From Neorhizobium huautlense (GTDB lineage: Bacteria > Pseudomonadota > Alphaproteobacteria > Rhizobiales > Rhizobiaceae), in assembly GCF_030811685.1 (NCBI RefSeq), contig NZ_JAUSRF010000020.1, forward strand, positions 34,863 through 98,862: 64,000 nucleotides of DNA, read 5' to 3'. Positions within the stretch are counted from its first letter, which is position 1, and each line of letters begins with the position of its first letter. The notes under the pieces are model-generated. The model saw nothing but the letters and a program-made list of their open reading frames with translations, was not told the origin of the DNA and did no database searches. Below are positions 45,543 through 53,524 of this stretch, piece by piece. The translations under genes and the position numbers were made by a program.

Positions 45543-46205
45543 TCAGGCGAGATGGGATTTGAGAAACACGAGACCGTGCTGAGCACCTGTCATCGAAATG
45601 GTATGCCCGACACCGGGCTCTACTTTCAGTTCGGTATTGAAGCCCGCGGCTTCGAATTGTGAAGAAGCCAAGCTGGAGGCAAACGAGGGGATAGTCCGGT
45701 CATTCTGTCCATGGACGAACAGGATCCGTGTGCTTTTGCTGGCGGGTGACACAGGAAGCGGCGGCAGCATTCCGGAATATGCAACCACGGCACCCACGTT
45801 CCAACGGCCCGAGGCGATAGCATCAAGCGAAACGATCGCGCCCTGCGACACGCCCACGAAGGCGACACGGGGCAGCGCATTTGCAAACCCTTCGCGATCG
45901 ACAATCTCTCCTACGGTCCTATCGAAAGCGCTTCTCGTTTCATTCAAGCGATCCGGCCGCAGTTGATCGCCATCAATATGAAACCACAGATGACCTGGGC
46001 CACTGGATCGTTGGAACGGTGCATCTGGCGATACAAAGCGTGTATCCGGCAAGCTTAGCTGCCAAGATGATGCAAGCGGCATCATCGGAGCACCGGACGC
46101 ACCAATACCATGAAAAAGAATGACGAGACTTGGTTCGTTTGCCACGCTTGCTCGCTGCGAAAATAGACAAGATACAGCGCTCCGTTGTGTCCTACAGAGC
46201 GCCAT
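45543..46205 (-). CDS. Alpha/beta hydrolase, phospholipase/carboxylesterase-like
   Basis: A 220-residue serine hydrolase. The oxyanion-hole motif LVILFHGIGASG is followed by the substrate-binding SPDAPFQ, the nucleophile elbow FVGVSQGAIVSLDAIA with Ser in GVSQG, then Asp in LFVHGQNDRTIP and His in PGVGHTISM. This is the carboxylesterase/phospholipase group acting on small esters. ATG 46205 is chosen; a GTG at 46259 would add 18 residues. No secretion signal is convincing. Confidence 0.8.
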   Translation of the reverse strand: MALCRTQRSAVSCLFSQRASVANEPSLVILFHGIGASGAPMMPLASSWQLSLPDTRFVSPDAPFQRSSGPGHLWFHIDGDQLRPDRLNETRSAFDRTVGEIVDREGFANALPRVAFVGVSQGAIVSLDAIASGRWNVGAVVAYSGMLPPLPVSPASKSTRILFVHGQNDRTIPSFASSLASSQFEAAGFNTELKVEPGVGHTISMTGAQHGLVFLKSHLA

Positions 46206-46273
46206 GATCGGTGCCGCCTTGATGTTTCGCGCCGCAAGGACACCATCCGTAGCGACCACACCCTAGTCAAACA

Positions 46274-46723
46274 TCAGAGTTGCTTTGCCGTCGCTTCGAA
46301 CCACGTGCGGTGACGAACCTCGTCCTGGTGGGCTTTCAGGAAGAATTCCTTCGATTCCACACGCCCACCCTCGTGCCGAGAGGCGCGCTCGTACGCCGTC
46401 ACCGTATCGTCTTCGTTCGTCTTCATCGCCTTCAGGATAGCGGAGTCCCCGAAGAGATCGGCCAGCGCGACCTTGCCAGTGGTCAGCATCTTCTTCATAT
46501 CGCCGTCAGTCGGTGCCTCGATGCCCAACTCCATGGCGATCTGGTTCAGCGTCGAAAGGTGCTGGAGATGATCCTGGTGGAAGTCAGCCACCTTGGCGCT
46601 CAGTGCCTTATCATCGAGCCGTTCAATCGTCGACTCGTACGCTGCAATAGCGTCGTGTTCCAGATAAATCAGATCCTTCACAAGTTTACCGAAATCACTC
46701 TCGTTGCCTACCATGGTAACCAT
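46274..46723 (-). CDS. Ferritin-like protein, DUF2383 type
   Basis: A 149-residue four-helix protein of the ferritin-like DUF2383 type. The helices carry LIYLEHDAIAAYESTIERL, FHQDHLQHLSTLNQIAMELG, DDTVTAYERAS and AHQDEVRHRTWFEATA, giving the paired E/H residues expected of a di-metal site. Family members are linked to oxidative stress and spore or desiccation tolerance, with function unproven. ATG 46723 follows GGGAG. The promoter region holds a near-match to an EcfG site (GGAAC-N17-CTT) and the palindrome at 46796. Confidence 0.82.
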   Translation of the reverse strand: MVTMVGNESDFGKLVKDLIYLEHDAIAAYESTIERLDDKALSAKVADFHQDHLQHLSTLNQIAMELGIEAPTDGDMKKMLTTGKVALADLFGDSAILKAMKTNEDDTVTAYERASRHEGGRVESKEFFLKAHQDEVRHRTWFEATAKQL

Positions 46724-46795
46724 CGCATTCTCCCTTTTGTGATCAGGCTAGGGAAAGCTGCCCACCTCCAGGACGTTCCACCGTCAGCTAAAAGG

Positions 46796-46809
46796 GTACG
46801 TTAGCGTAC
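46796..46809. promoter_or_regulatory. Palindrome GTACGTTAGCGTAC
   Basis: GTACG-N4-CGTAC, the same core as at 28152-28167 and 63260-63273. It lies between the divergent DUF2383 gene (start 46723) and the gene at 46955. Confidence 0.5.
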
Positions 46810-46954
46810 AGCAGTTCGGAGGACGCAACTAATCCTGACGGCTCGGACTTAACGGAAGCGCGTGACAGCACACTTCACGAATGGCCGTGTCCCTCGGAGC
46901 CCGGTGGAGCTATAGTGCTGACGGCGGGGCAACACGTAATAGGAGGAGATTACA

Positions 46955-47341
46955 ATGTCGCTCAACCAATCCCCGGCAGCCGAAGCGTTCGAAAAAGAGC
47001 GATCGGCCCGGATATCGACTGACTCTCTCGACACGGGCCTGGAAGATAGTTTCCCCGCCTCCGATCCGGTTTCGGTTACCGCTACGACCACGCCTATTCG
47101 ATCTGGTCAAAACGTAGCGGCATCTGATGCACCGCGTGTAGATGAGGCAATTGGTTCGATCTTGGAGCATTGCAACGACCCCTATGCTGAGCCGCGTGAG
47201 CAGGCCGCCGCTCTGAGAGACGAGTTTGAAAGCTTGCGCTACCGCGCCACTGAGCGAGTCAAAAGCAAAATCCGCCGGCAGCCATGGCAGGCAATTGGCT
47301 TGGCGGCGGCGATCGGGTTCGTTGTCGGATTAACTCGCTAA
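46955..47341 (+). CDS. ElaB/DUF883-like small membrane protein
   Basis: A 128-residue protein starting MSLNQSPAAEAFEKERSARI. The first half is polar and contains the DSFPASDPVSVT motif seen in many stress-related proteins. The second half has a coiled helix (EPREQAAALRDEFESLRYRATERVKSKIRRQPW) and a C-terminal membrane helix AIGLAAAIGFVVGLTR, the arrangement of ElaB/YgaM (DUF883) proteins that sit on the inner membrane and ribosomes. AGGAGG precedes the ATG. Confidence 0.72.
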   Translation: MSLNQSPAAEAFEKERSARISTDSLDTGLEDSFPASDPVSVTATTTPIRSGQNVAASDAPRVDEAIGSILEHCNDPYAEPREQAAALRDEFESLRYRATERVKSKIRRQPWQAIGLAAAIGFVVGLTR

Positions 47342-47429
47342 TTGATACAACAGTGCCACGATCTCCAGAGAAAAATCCCATGGCGTTGGGCCGATAGAAA
47401 GCCGCTATGCGCATTTCACGGCATTCGGT

Positions 47430-47454
47430 GGAACCGCGATGCCGACAGTGGGTT
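47430..47454 (+). promoter_or_regulatory. EcfG-type promoter for the Crp/Fnr gene
   Basis: GGAAC at 47430-47434, 17 bases, GTT at 47452-47454, 49 bases before the chosen start. It supports the start at 47479 over the upstream in-frame codons. Confidence 0.75.
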
Positions 47455-47478
47455 GACCGGGCAATGGAGATCCACACA

Positions 47479-48183
47479 ATGTCTATTCGCTCTCGCAACA
47501 AACTGCTGAATGCTCTGCCAGGCGGCGACCTTGGTTCAATTGCTTCACAGCTCGAGCCTGTCACCCTGCCTCGCGGGGAGATGCTGGCCTCCACTGGAAA
47601 TCCGATCGAGCACATATATTTCCTGTCCGATGGGATCGGGTCCGTATTTGCCCGCACGCCGGAAGGGCATTCTGCCGAAGTGGGCATATTCGGCTATGAG
47701 GGCTATATCCCGAGCTCCGCCGCTGTGGGCTCGGAGCTCAGCTCATACGACATAGTGGTTCAGGTCGACGCTGAGGGGCATCGTGTAAGCTACGAAAGCT
47801 TTCGCTCAACGATGCAGAACAATCGGCATTTCGCGCTCGTCATGGTACGTGCGATCGAGACATTTGCTGTCCAGGTCGCTTATACCGCTGTTTCAAATGC
47901 AGTTCATGACGTCAACGAGCGATTGGCCCGCTGGCTTCTGATGTGCGACGATCGCGTGATTGGCGACGAGATCGCCATAACACATGACTTTCTTGCGCGT
48001 ATGTTGGCCGTGAGGCGGCCTAGCGTCACGACCGCTCTCCATATTCTGGAGGGAAACGGCTTCATAAGATCGGAGCGCGGCCTTATCACAATGCGCAATC
48101 GGGCGGGCCTTGAAGAGTTTGGTCACGACGCTTACGGCCGTCCTGAGGCGGAATACCGCCGCCTCATGGCAGACCTGTTCTAG
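47479..48183 (+). CDS. Crp/Fnr family transcriptional regulator
   Basis: A 234-residue regulator. The N-terminal cyclic-nucleotide-binding fold includes LPRGEMLASTGNPIEHIYFL and VGIFGYEGYIP; the residues needed to bind cAMP are not obvious and there is no N-terminal Cys cluster for an iron-sulphur centre. The C-terminal winged helix reads ITHDFLARMLAVRRPSVTTAL. The ligand is therefore unknown. GGAG lies eight bases before ATG 47479, and an EcfG-type promoter lies just upstream, so it may relay the general stress response to a second tier of genes. Confidence 0.87.
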   Translation: MSIRSRNKLLNALPGGDLGSIASQLEPVTLPRGEMLASTGNPIEHIYFLSDGIGSVFARTPEGHSAEVGIFGYEGYIPSSAAVGSELSSYDIVVQVDAEGHRVSYESFRSTMQNNRHFALVMVRAIETFAVQVAYTAVSNAVHDVNERLARWLLMCDDRVIGDEIAITHDFLARMLAVRRPSVTTALHILEGNGFIRSERGLITMRNRAGLEEFGHDAYGRPEAEYRRLMADLF

Positions 48184-48191
48184 CTACTCGA

Positions 48192-48428
48192 TCATTCAAG
48201 CCGCAGCACTGACTTCAAGGGCAGGCTGTGAACAACCTCGCCGTCTGCCGTGGTGATCTTGAAGGCATCTCCGTCGACGATATCGCCGTGCCTGACTTTC
48301 TCCGCAAGAAGTTCTCTCGCTGCCAGAACCGCTTCCTGTATTGCTTGTTGCAACGTGTCGAATTCCGCACCGTCGGGATCTTCCTCCAGGACGTCATGTC
48401 TTTGAATATTGAAAAAGTATCTTGTCAT
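48192..48428 (-). CDS. DUF6894-type small protein
   Basis: A 78-residue protein with the DUF6894 pattern: MTRYFFNIQRHDVLEEDPDG at the start, EFDTLQQAIQEAVLAARELL as central helix, and a short beta end KITTADGEVVHSLPL. Rhizobia have many paralogues; function unknown. It lies 35 bases after the gene at 48464 and probably shares its EcfG-type promoter. Confidence 0.75.
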   Translation of the reverse strand: MTRYFFNIQRHDVLEEDPDGAEFDTLQQAIQEAVLAARELLAEKVRHGDIVDGDAFKITTADGEVVHSLPLKSVLRLE

Positions 48429-48463
48429 TCAGGCCATCTTACCGGAGTTGCGGGGCTCGTCGA

Positions 48464-48916
48464 TCAAAGCTGTGTCGGCTTGATCAGGTCAACGACAGTC
48501 TCCCCCTCGACGACGCCGCGTGTCAGATCAACCCGTCCGTTCTCCAGCTCGATCACGGTGTAAAGTTTTTCATCCCGGAAGGCGCTGGCATTTCTCGTCG
48601 TGACATCGTCAGCGGGAGCAGAATCGATTTCTTGAAAATCCAGTTCCAGCCCAGTTGCGACGATCCTGGCGTCGCCTGCCGTTCGCGCCGCGACCGTGAC
48701 GACGCCCATTGAAGGCGAATTGTCCCAGCGCGGATCGGAAGGAGCCGCGGTCGGTTCAAGACGATAGACGTTGAGAACCTCGCTAGCCTTGCCTTGAGCT
48801 TCCAGACGTGCGGCATCTTCCCGCTGCGCTCGACTTTCGACCGAACCGCCGAAATTTGTCGCGGTCGTACCAGTGTTGGCGTGGGAAACGCCGCCGCCTT
48901 GCGTCGCATTAGACAT
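48464..48916 (-). CDS. Hypothetical stress-associated protein (150 aa)
   Basis: A 150-residue soluble protein starting MSNATQGGGVSHANTGTTAT. The first 40 residues are low-complexity and polar; the rest looks like a mixed fold (VLNVYRLEPTAAPSDPRWDN, GVVTVAARTAGDARIVAT, KLYTVIELENGRVDLTRG). AGGAG precedes the ATG. The upstream EcfG-type promoter places it in the general stress set. No family recognised. Confidence 0.65.
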   Translation of the reverse strand: MSNATQGGGVSHANTGTTATNFGGSVESRAQREDAARLEAQGKASEVLNVYRLEPTAAPSDPRWDNSPSMGVVTVAARTAGDARIVATGLELDFQEIDSAPADDVTTRNASAFRDEKLYTVIELENGRVDLTRGVVEGETVVDLIKPTQL

Positions 48917-48952
48917 CGTAATCTCCTCTCAATGACGTTTGTCATGTGGCAG

Positions 48953-48977
48953 AACCGACCGCGGCAAAAGGTGTTCC
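48953..48977 (-). promoter_or_regulatory. EcfG-type promoter for the 48916-48192 operon
   Basis: Minus strand: GGAAC at 48977-48973, 17 bases, GTT at 48955-48953, 61 bases before the start of the 150-aa gene. Confidence 0.72.
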
Positions 48978-49034
48978 CACCGACCTATCGGCCGGGCAGC
49001 GATCTTTTTGAAAACCGCTTGTTGCAACGTCAAC

Positions 49035-49059
49035 GGAACCGGCGACGCGCGGCAACGTT
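49035..49059 (+). promoter_or_regulatory. EcfG-type promoter for the DUF2188 gene
   Basis: GGAAC at 49035-49039, 16 bases, CGTT at 49056-49059, a full consensus, 50 bases before the start codon. Confidence 0.8.
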
Positions 49060-49084
49060 CGTCATCACCACGAAGGAGATTAGG

Positions 49085-49330
49085 ATGGCGAATGCGACAT
49101 ATCACGTGGCAGAACACGATGGAGGCTTTGCGTACAGGGTTGATGACGTCTGGTCCGGACCGTTCCCGTCCCATGAAGCTGCGCTTGCAGCCGCGAACGA
49201 CGCAGCACAGGGCCAGCAGATCGGTGGCGACAATGTCGAAATCCAGTTTCAACTGGCTGACGGTCGTTGGCAGACACAGCATGTCGAAGGCGGTGATCGA
49301 CCGGAAACGGATGTCGTTGACGACGGCTAA
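49085..49330 (+). CDS. DUF2188 protein
   Basis: An 81-residue protein of DUF2188 type, small beta-rich proteins of unknown function. MANATYHVAEHDGGFAYRVD and WSGPFPSHEAALAAANDAA are the family blocks, followed by IQFQLADGRWQTQHV and an acidic tail. The start follows AAGGAG. The perfect EcfG-type promoter 50 bases upstream argues for stress induction and fixes the start, ruling out longer upstream reading. Confidence 0.8.
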   Translation: MANATYHVAEHDGGFAYRVDDVWSGPFPSHEAALAAANDAAQGQQIGGDNVEIQFQLADGRWQTQHVEGGDRPETDVVDDG

Positions 49331-49459
49331 AGCCGTTCGTCGCAAGGGACCAGCCCTATGCTAAGGGACCACCACTCTTCTTGGCATCAAGCTACCGCCC
49401 CCAAGACGTCAACCGGCCGGCCTATCACAACGGCAGATGTGCCTGTAACCTGGGACCTT

Positions 49460-50173
49460 ATGAGCATTGATTTTACAACACCCATCCCGCAGTCATTGCC
49501 CAACGGCTTCAACGCCGTTGTGATCGGTGCAAGCGGCGGGATCGGATCGTCAATCTTCGATCGTCTCAAAACTCATCCCAACATCGGCAACCTCAATGGC
49601 CTGTCTCGCAGCCAAGACAGTTTCGACCTTCTGGATGAGACAAAAATCTCGGCGGCCGCTGAACGCCTGTCAGGCAAACCCATACACCTCCTGGTTTGCG
49701 CAACCGGTGTCCTGACTGTGGGTGATCGTGGACCAGAAAAGGCCCTTCGGGAAATAGATCCCGAAATCATGCTCAAGCAATTTCGGGTGAATGCGATCGG
49801 TCCTGCACTCGTCGCGAAACATTTTCTGCCTTTGCTGGACAAGCAAGCGCGGTCAATCGCATTTTTTCTTTCAGCGCGTGTTGGGTCGATCGGTGATAAC
49901 CGCCTGGGCGGCTGGATTTCATATCGGTCATCCAAGGCCGCGCTCAATCAGGTCGTGAAGACGGCGTCCATCGAGATTTCACGTTCACATCCACGCGCCG
50001 TGATAGCTGCTGTACATCCTGGCACCGTCCGCACGTCGCTATCAAACCCATATTCAGGCAAGCATGCTACCGTTAGCGCAGACGAAGCATCCGCATCGAT
50101 CCTGAAAGCAGTTGACGGATTGACCGAAACCGGACGTTACCTTGCTTATGATGGAAGCGACATCGAATGGTAG
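49460..50173 (+). CDS. SDR family oxidoreductase (C-factor-like)
   Basis: A 237-residue short-chain dehydrogenase. NAD(P) motif VVIGASGGIGSS near residue 21, the NAG-type LVCATGV, catalytic Ser in FFLSARVGSIG and the Y-x3-K pair in ISYRSSKAALNQ. This matches C-factor/CsgA-like SDRs, whose substrates are poorly defined. I take the ATG at 49460, 20 residues before the Rossmann motif; an open extension to 49358 lacks a ribosome site. The next gene starts nine bases later. Confidence 0.85.
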   Translation: MSIDFTTPIPQSLPNGFNAVVIGASGGIGSSIFDRLKTHPNIGNLNGLSRSQDSFDLLDETKISAAAERLSGKPIHLLVCATGVLTVGDRGPEKALREIDPEIMLKQFRVNAIGPALVAKHFLPLLDKQARSIAFFLSARVGSIGDNRLGGWISYRSSKAALNQVVKTASIEISRSHPRAVIAAVHPGTVRTSLSNPYSGKHATVSADEASASILKAVDGLTETGRYLAYDGSDIEW

Positions 50174-50182
50174 GCGGCAGGC

Positions 50183-50428
50183 ATGACCCTAGGTGAACTC
50201 ATTGAAAGCTATCGCCCTCACCTTCTCGACGAAACCGTCTCGACGCAACGCAGTTGGGAGGACACTTTCAAATACGCATTAAAGGTGTTCCCAGCGAACA
50301 CACCACTCGAGAGCTTCAACCTGGCAGTGCTCGAAGCTCAAATGTCGGCATCCGGGATTAATCAGCGATATGTTGATGGATATATCGAAAGATGGCGTCG
50401 GCTGCTGGTTGAACGCGCGGCTCGATAA
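50183..50428 (+). CDS. Small hypothetical protein, integrase N-terminal-like (81 aa)
   Basis: An 81-residue helical protein starting MTLGELIESYRPHLLDETVS. The pattern STQRSWEDTFKYALKVFPAN followed by LESFNLAVLEAQMSASGINQ and RYVDGYIERWRRLL resembles the core-binding (SAM-like) domain at the start of tyrosine recombinases, but no catalytic domain follows. It may be a separate small protein or the remnant of an integrase. It probably shares the SDR transcript. Confidence 0.5.
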   Translation: MTLGELIESYRPHLLDETVSTQRSWEDTFKYALKVFPANTPLESFNLAVLEAQMSASGINQRYVDGYIERWRRLLVERAAR

Positions 50429-50841
50429 GGCGCAATTTGAAGGGGCTACCAAAACGCAGGCTCCATAGCTGCCAGCCAGATCGCGAGCCCGTAAAACGCG
50501 CCGCCTTCTCGAGTTGCGTCCGTTTTTCAATGCCGTCAGAAATTTTGTACGGAACGATGCTGGATGCGGCAGGTTGTCAAGAGGGTCCGCAGCGTGCCAA
50601 TCGGACATGACGGAGATGGTGAACGCAGCGGTTTTTCCGATTTCTCGCTGCGGGCAACGAAATGCCAGGCGAGCACCTTTACCTGTCCGCTGCGACCTGC
50701 ACTTGAAGGCCGTGCTCATAGCAAGCTGACATATCTCCCAGTACACCGAAGGGCCGCGGCGATCTCTCGCCCGGCCCTCGCGCATGTTTCAGCAAGCCCC
50801 AGTACATCCGTGGTAGCCGGCAAAAACAGTCTCGCTAAATC
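50429..50841. other. Gene-free stretch carrying one copy of an inverted repeat
   Basis: About 410 bases. Positions 50592-50697 match 56703-56813 on the opposite strand (see the repeat entries). The frames on either strand lack start signals. Nothing else recognised. Confidence 0.5.
50592..50697 (+). repeat. Dispersed repeat, copy A
   Basis: About 105 bases nearly 90% identical to copy B at 56703-56813 in opposite orientation. Differences are mostly transitions and fall at all codon positions in the longest shared frame, so there is no sign of protein-level conservation. Confidence 0.8.
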
Positions 50842-51294
50842 TTACTTCTTCATCTTGTCGTAATCGAATTTCGGTGCGGCCGAGAGGTCTTCCTTGTTCG
50901 TATCGACATAGGCCTTCCAGGTACCGTTATCGTCTGCGATCGCCAGAGAAGCGGGATCGATCACCACATAGCTGCTTCCAAGGCCAAGGAAACCTCCGAC
51001 GCTTGCGACGACACCGATAACCGACTTGCCGTTACCGATCACGACGTCAGAGATCTCGCCGATCTCTTCGTTGGCCTTGTTGTAGATATTGATACCGACG
51101 AGCTTCGAGGTCACGAGATCGGTGTCTTGGATCTCGACATATTTGAGCGGCATGGTGGCTGCCTTGCCCATAGCGATGCCCGGGCCGACAATCGCGGCGT
51201 CAGCGCTGGATGCTGCAGGAGCTGCAGGCTGCTGAGCGTAGGCGGCGGTGCCCATCAAAGAGAAAGTCATTGCGGCAGCGATAATCGTTTTCAT
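50842..51294 (-). CDS. Exported PRC-barrel domain protein
   Basis: A 150-residue protein with a signal peptide (MKTIIAAAMTFSLMGTAAYA) and a PRC-barrel: LVTSKLVGINIYNKANEEIG, EISDVVIGNGKSVIGVVASV and GSSYVVIDPASLAI. PRC-barrels bind RNA, photosystem parts or other proteins; exported rhizobial forms are common in stress islands. AGGAA precedes ATG 51294, and an exact EcfG-type promoter lies upstream. Confidence 0.85.
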   Translation of the reverse strand: MKTIIAAAMTFSLMGTAAYAQQPAAPAASSADAAIVGPGIAMGKAATMPLKYVEIQDTDLVTSKLVGINIYNKANEEIGEISDVVIGNGKSVIGVVASVGGFLGLGSSYVVIDPASLAIADDNGTWKAYVDTNKEDLSAAPKFDYDKMKK

Positions 51295-51344
51295 GTGTAT
51301 TTCCTCGTATGCCATTGTAATCTCGAATTTTCGTGGCGCCTTAA

Positions 51345-51369
51345 AACGACAGCATGCGAGTTTGGTTCC
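51345..51369 (-). promoter_or_regulatory. EcfG-type promoter for the PRC-barrel gene
   Basis: Minus strand: GGAAC at 51369-51365, 17 bases, GTT at 51347-51345 (CGTT), 75 bases before the start codon. Confidence 0.75.
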
Positions 51370-51422
51370 GTGCTGAAACGCAAAGAAAGATCATCGCTTC
51401 GTCTTTTGGCAACGACATGCCT

Positions 51423-51671
51423 TCAACTGGCCAAAAGCAGTTCGCTTTTGTGTTCGTCGGAAGTTTCAGCCACGACAGCTTCAAAAAATTCTCGTGCCTC
51501 GTCAGGCGAGACGCGACCGTTCACCGCATCGTTCATCATGGAGCATGCCAGCCGGTAGTGAAGATCGGCGCGCCCGGACAAGGTCGTTTCGAGAAATGCC
51601 AAGGCTTCGAGAGGACCAAAAAATAGGCGCCCGTGAACATTAACGGGCTTATCCCATAAAATTACAGACAT
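51423..51671 (-). CDS. DUF982 protein
   Basis: An 82-residue protein with the DUF982 pattern: MSVILWDKPVNVHGRLFFGP, LEALAFLETTLSGRADLHYR, LACSMMNDAVNGRVSPDEAREFFEAVV. DUF982 proteins are abundant in rhizobia and unassigned. ATG 51671 is supported by an EcfG-type promoter 61 bases upstream; longer upstream reading runs through a terminator. Confidence 0.72.
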   Translation of the reverse strand: MSVILWDKPVNVHGRLFFGPLEALAFLETTLSGRADLHYRLACSMMNDAVNGRVSPDEAREFFEAVVAETSDEHKSELLLAS

Positions 51672-51707
51672 TCGGATTACGTTTCCTTTGGCATGATGGG
51701 CTTGCAA

Positions 51708-51732
51708 AACAATCGGACGGAAACTCCGTTCC
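51708..51732 (-). promoter_or_regulatory. EcfG-type promoter for the DUF982 gene
   Basis: Minus strand: GGAAC at 51732-51728, 17 bases, GTT at 51710-51708, 61 bases before the start codon. Confidence 0.72.
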
Positions 51733-51739
51733 AAAGAAA

Positions 51740-51761
51740 AACCCCCGCCGAAGCGGGGTTT
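51740..51761 (-). terminator. Terminator of the CsbD-like gene
   Basis: AACCCCGC and GCGGGGGTT arms with a TTC-type loop, then a T-run on the minus strand. It separates the CsbD-like gene from the DUF982 promoter. Confidence 0.8.
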
Positions 51762-51773
51762 GACGGACATGGT

Positions 51774-51977
51774 TTACCAAGTCTGACGACCATACCAGTC
51801 GTCGATATCCTTCTTGGTCTGGTCCTTCTGGTAACCGTAGCGCTCCTGGATTTTTCCTTCGAGCTGGTCACGCTTACCATTGATGACATCGAGGTCGTCG
51901 TCAGTGAGTTTGCCCCACTGTTCCTTGACCTTGCCCTTCACCTGCTTCCAATTCCCTTCAACGCGGTTCCAGTCCAT
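51774..51977 (-). CDS. CsbD family stress protein
   Basis: A 67-residue CsbD-like protein, hydrophilic and helical, of a family induced by sigma-B in Bacillus and by general stress in many bacteria. It begins MDWNRVEGNWKQVKGKVKEQ and contains WGKLTDDDLDVINGKRDQLEGKI. GGAGG lies upstream of the ATG, an exact EcfG-type promoter 60 bases upstream and a strong terminator follows, so it forms its own unit. Confidence 0.9.
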   Translation of the reverse strand: MDWNRVEGNWKQVKGKVKEQWGKLTDDDLDVINGKRDQLEGKIQERYGYQKDQTKKDIDDWYGRQTW

Positions 51978-52012
51978 GATGCTTCCTCCTTTTGTTGTTC
52001 TGATGATGAGAA

Positions 52013-52037
52013 AACATCAGGTTCGGGATTTTGTTCC
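52013..52037 (-). promoter_or_regulatory. EcfG-type promoter for the CsbD-like gene
   Basis: Minus strand: GGAAC at 52037-52033, 17 bases, GTT at 52015-52013, 60 bases before the start codon. It lies inside the 3' end of the gene at 52017. Confidence 0.75.
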
Positions 52038-52205
52038 TCCGGCTTTGAGGCCGCGATGTCTATCACAACGGCGCATGAAGCGATCGATCCGATCTTTTTC
52101 CGATCCGAATTTTTCCATGATGTTGACGGCCTGCGGGATACTCAAGTCATATGACTCCTGCAGCTTTTCGAGAGTGTATCTGGGGGCGGGATGCGTCAGG
52201 GTCAT
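52017..52205 (-). CDS. Small hypothetical protein (62 aa)
   Basis: A 62-residue basic protein starting MTLTHPAPRYTLEKLQESYD. The block DLSIPQAVNIMEKFGSEKDR with IDRFMRR looks like a compact helical motif. AGGAGAAACC precedes the ATG. A near-match to the EcfG pattern (GGAAC-N17-ATT) lies upstream, not strong enough to list. Family unknown. Confidence 0.55.
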   Translation of the reverse strand: MTLTHPAPRYTLEKLQESYDLSIPQAVNIMEKFGSEKDRIDRFMRRCDRHRGLKAGGTKSRT

Positions 52206-52348
52206 TGGTTTCTCCTATATCTCAAGCGCCAATGCGACAGCCTCTCAGAAGTTCCTGATCCGATCCGATCGGCACGCAATCGATTTTAAGGGAACCAGTC
52301 CCACTTCATCTCGATTACAATCGGGCAAAGATTGAAAGAGCAGCGATC

Positions 52349-53098
52349 GTGTCGATAACCCGCATTCGCGTCATCGATCTGGAGACAGCCGGAAACGGAC
52401 CGAACGACGTCTGCGAGATCGGCTGGCAGGACGTCATTCGTGTCGGTGATGGCGAATGGAGCCTCAGCGAGGAGCGCGGAGCTCGTTTCGTTAACCCCGG
52501 CCGCGCGATCTCCGCCGAGACGATGGCAATCCACCACATTCGCGATGAAGACGTTATCAACGCACCCTTCTGGAAGCAGGTGGCGCCTGGCATCCTGCAG
52601 CCGGAAGGTGGTGTTCGGGCCTTGGCGGCACACCGCGCCGCTTTCGAGCAAAGATATTGCCGTCCAAGCCTCACGGGCGGCGCGTTCTGGATATGCACCT
52701 GGAAATGCGCGCTGCGGATCTGGCCTGATCTACCGCGTTTTTCCAATCAGATGCTGCGTTATCAGCGAATGCCGGAGGGACTGATCCACGATATTGGCTT
52801 GCCCGCCCACAGAGCCATGCCTGACGCCTATGTTACCGCCCGTCACCTGCGAGACCTGTTGAATGCCGCATCCGTCGAGCAATTATTGAAGTGGAGCAAC
52901 GAACCGGGACTGCTCCCGCGCGTACCCTCGGGGCCGGACCGTGGCAAGAGCTGGGATCGGCTCAGTCTGGCCGGCCTTCAGGAATTTCTTGGCGACCGGG
53001 ATGTCGATATTCGTTTCAGCGCCCAAAGTGAGTTGACGAGCCGTGGATACGCTCGCGAGAACCAAACCGTCGAACCCGCGCAACGCTCGTTGTTGTGA
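52349..53098 (+). CDS. DnaQ-like 3'-5' exonuclease
   Basis: A 249-residue exonuclease of the DEDDh group, similar to the exonuclease X type. RVIDLETAGNG near residue 8 supplies the first Asp and Glu; the later LPAHRAMPDAYVTARHL supplies the His and last Asp. The C-terminal 80 residues hold a repeat-like region with WDRLSLAGLQEFLGDRDVDI. It starts at GTG 52349 and ends in a TGATG overlap with the next gene. It would degrade or proofread DNA or RNA ends; the substrate is unknown. Confidence 0.82.
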   Translation: MSITRIRVIDLETAGNGPNDVCEIGWQDVIRVGDGEWSLSEERGARFVNPGRAISAETMAIHHIRDEDVINAPFWKQVAPGILQPEGGVRALAAHRAAFEQRYCRPSLTGGAFWICTWKCALRIWPDLPRFSNQMLRYQRMPEGLIHDIGLPAHRAMPDAYVTARHLRDLLNAASVEQLLKWSNEPGLLPRVPSGPDRGKSWDRLSLAGLQEFLGDRDVDIRFSAQSELTSRGYARENQTVEPAQRSLL

Positions 53099-53424
53099 TG
53101 GCGAAAACGGCCGACAGATATCCTGAAACTTCGGACGGCAGATATTTTGTTGTGCGCGGTCGCCTTTGGCGCAGAAGCAATCCCGCCCTTGACGAAGAAA
53201 CCAGACAGCGACTGGTTAGGGCATTGATGTCTGCGAGGCGGGATGTGCGAGCTGCGAAAGGAGACGCTCACGCACTCGCAGACGCGCGCCAACGCGTGAA
53301 CGATGCCAAGGTAGCGCTCGGCGAGCGAGGGCCGGTCTGGTGGAACGATGGCGAACCTGACTTTAATCAGTATCTTGTCAAAAACTCACCCTACGCCGTG
53401 TGGTTTGCGCGGCTTCCCAAATAG
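53098..53424 (+). CDS. Conserved hypothetical protein (108 aa)
   Basis: A 108-residue protein starting MAKTADRYPETSDGRYFVVR. The sequence GRLWRRSNPALDEETRQRLV, a central helix with ARRDVRAAKGDAHALADARQ, then GERGPVWWNDGEPDFN and a closing KNSPYAVWFARLP is a pattern I have met in many proteobacterial proteins without a function. The ATG overlaps the stop of the exonuclease gene by one base (TGATG), so they are coupled. Confidence 0.72.
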   Translation: MAKTADRYPETSDGRYFVVRGRLWRRSNPALDEETRQRLVRALMSARRDVRAAKGDAHALADARQRVNDAKVALGERGPVWWNDGEPDFNQYLVKNSPYAVWFARLPK

Positions 53425-53524
53425 GGCAGTCTGTGTTGATCGTCCGCCCACATAGGGCAGACGCCGCGCGTTCGAACCGCGATAACAAAATGCCGTTCCT
53501 ATGCTGCTATCATCGCAAACACGC

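Noticed and set aside
52231..52255. EcfG-like site before the 62-aa gene at 52017
   Set aside because: GGAAC is exact but the -10 reads ATT, so it was not listed as a promoter.
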